Positions 4,783-5,326 of a DNA stretch of 5,326 bases are shown here, in pieces; the stretch's first letter is position 1, and the number at the start of each line of letters is the position of its first letter. The position numbers and the translations under genes were made by a program. Source of the DNA: Bacillota bacterium (GTDB taxonomy: Bacteria; Bacillota; Sulfobacillia; RBS10-35; JAJYVN01); contig JAKAUG010000234.1 in assembly GCA_021827805.1 (NCBI GenBank), forward strand, positions 1 through 5,326, written 5' to 3'. Under the pieces are notes generated by a model that worked only from the letters and a program-made list of their open reading frames with translations, had not been told where the DNA came from and made no database searches.

Positions 4783-5326
4783 ATGGATGGTGCCGTGGGC
4801 TTGCAGAGCTACACCTACCGCAAGTTCTCGGCCTTGGCGGGCCTTGAGCAGGCACGCCAGGCCGGTGTGACCGCGCTTGAGGTGTACCCAGGGCACATCG
4901 GCCCAGACGCGGACGACACCACGGTGGAGGGATTCCAGGCAGCGGCCCAAAAGGCGGGAATCCGCATCTGCGGCTACGGCGTGATCTCTCTGGGGGCTGG
5001 GGCCGAGGCCCACATGCGCCTGGCCAAGCGGCTGGGGTGTGAGTACGTCAGCATCGACGTGCGCCCGGACGACCGCCAGAGCCTGGACCAGGGCCTGCGC
5101 CTGGCGGAGCAACTTGGTCTGAAGCTCGGCATCCACAACCATGGCCCGGGCCACCACTACAGCACCCTGGATACGGTCCTGGCGGTGCTGCGGGGCAGGC
5201 CCGAGCGCTTGGGGGCCTGCGTGGACACGGGCCACTTCCTGCGCGCCAAACAGGACCCGGTGGCGGCCATCCGGGAACTGGGGCCGCGCGTGCACGCCGT
5301 GCACCTCAAGGACTTTGTTGACGAGC
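4783..5326 (+). CDS. sugar phosphate isomerase/epimerase, xylose-isomerase-like TIM barrel (3' partial)
   Basis: The first 181 residues are present and the frame runs off the right edge; the family is usually about 250-290 residues. It belongs to the AP-endonuclease-2/xylose-isomerase-like TIM-barrel superfamily, cytoplasmic, metal-dependent enzymes that isomerise or epimerise sugars and sugar derivatives; the substrate cannot be told. The first strand is VGLQSYTYRKFS (5-16), then GVTALEVYPGH (28-38) with Glu33. LGIHNHGPGHHYSTLDTVLA (115-134) contains the HNH motif. ERLGACVDTGHFL (141-153) carries the putative ligands Asp148 and His151, and RVHAVHLKDF (169-178) carries His174. These strand-end residues match metal and substrate positions of the family. 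The ATG at 4783 has a G6 site upstream and fits the barrel start, and there is no export signal. It is divergent from the PH-like membrane gene. Confidence 0.92.
   Translation, partial: MDGAVGLQSYTYRKFSALAGLEQARQAGVTALEVYPGHIGPDADDTTVEGFQAAAQKAGIRICGYGVISLGAGAEAHMRLAKRLGCEYVSIDVRPDDRQSLDQGLRLAEQLGLKLGIHNHGPGHHYSTLDTVLAVLRGRPERLGACVDTGHFLRAKQDPVAAIRELGPRVHAVHLKDFVDE

Noticed and set aside
4579..5304. Long minus-strand open frame continuous with the PH-like membrane gene
   Set aside because: It is antisense to a clear TIM-barrel isomerase on the plus strand. Only the part from about 4578 down has membrane-protein character and a ribosome site.

Overview
The window is very GC-rich chromosomal DNA, and its genes prefer G or C at third codon positions and use several GTG/TTG starts. 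It reads as a thermophile- or soil-type high-GC bacterium. The histidyl-tRNA synthetase carries a cysteine-rich insertion known from some Firmicutes-like and related deep lineages, but the sequence does not fix the phylum. There are no tRNA/rRNA genes, CRISPR arrays or recognisable insertion sequences.

Left part (1-630, mostly minus strand). The 5' end of an unidentified gene, possibly Uma2-like, runs off the left edge on the minus strand. A small minus-strand protein with a coiled-coil-like stretch and one C-terminal membrane helix lies at 379-630. Facing it on the plus strand is a very short hydrophobic reading frame that becomes a plausible membrane peptide only if a frame change occurs at a C6 run. 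A GC hairpin sits between the two stop codons.

Centre (674-3228, minus strand). This is a tight operon-like run of four genes read right to left: a two-part protein of unknown function (2548-3228), two small unrecognised proteins (2259-2555 and 1936-2262), then hisS (674-1939). Neighbours overlap by 8, 4 and 4 nt, so hisS appears translationally coupled to a cassette of uncharacterised genes. The first protein ends in a module with a His...Asp arrangement resembling the end of papain-fold enzymes or toxins. The next two share a short LTPDD motif. A toxin/immunity-like cassette is a hypothesis, not a demonstrated assignment.

Right part (3229-5326). A gene-poor stretch of about 540 nt separates this operon from a plus-strand ArsR-family repressor with a CVC metal-box motif (3768-4082, TTG start, strong ribosome site). 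Convergent to it is a minus-strand membrane protein with a bacterial PH-like N-terminus (4114-4578). Its stop codon lies in the loop of a hairpin. Divergent from that gene is the start of a sugar phosphate isomerase/epimerase of the xylose-isomerase-like TIM-barrel family (4783 to the right edge). No arsenic resistance gene lies next to the ArsR-type regulator inside the window.
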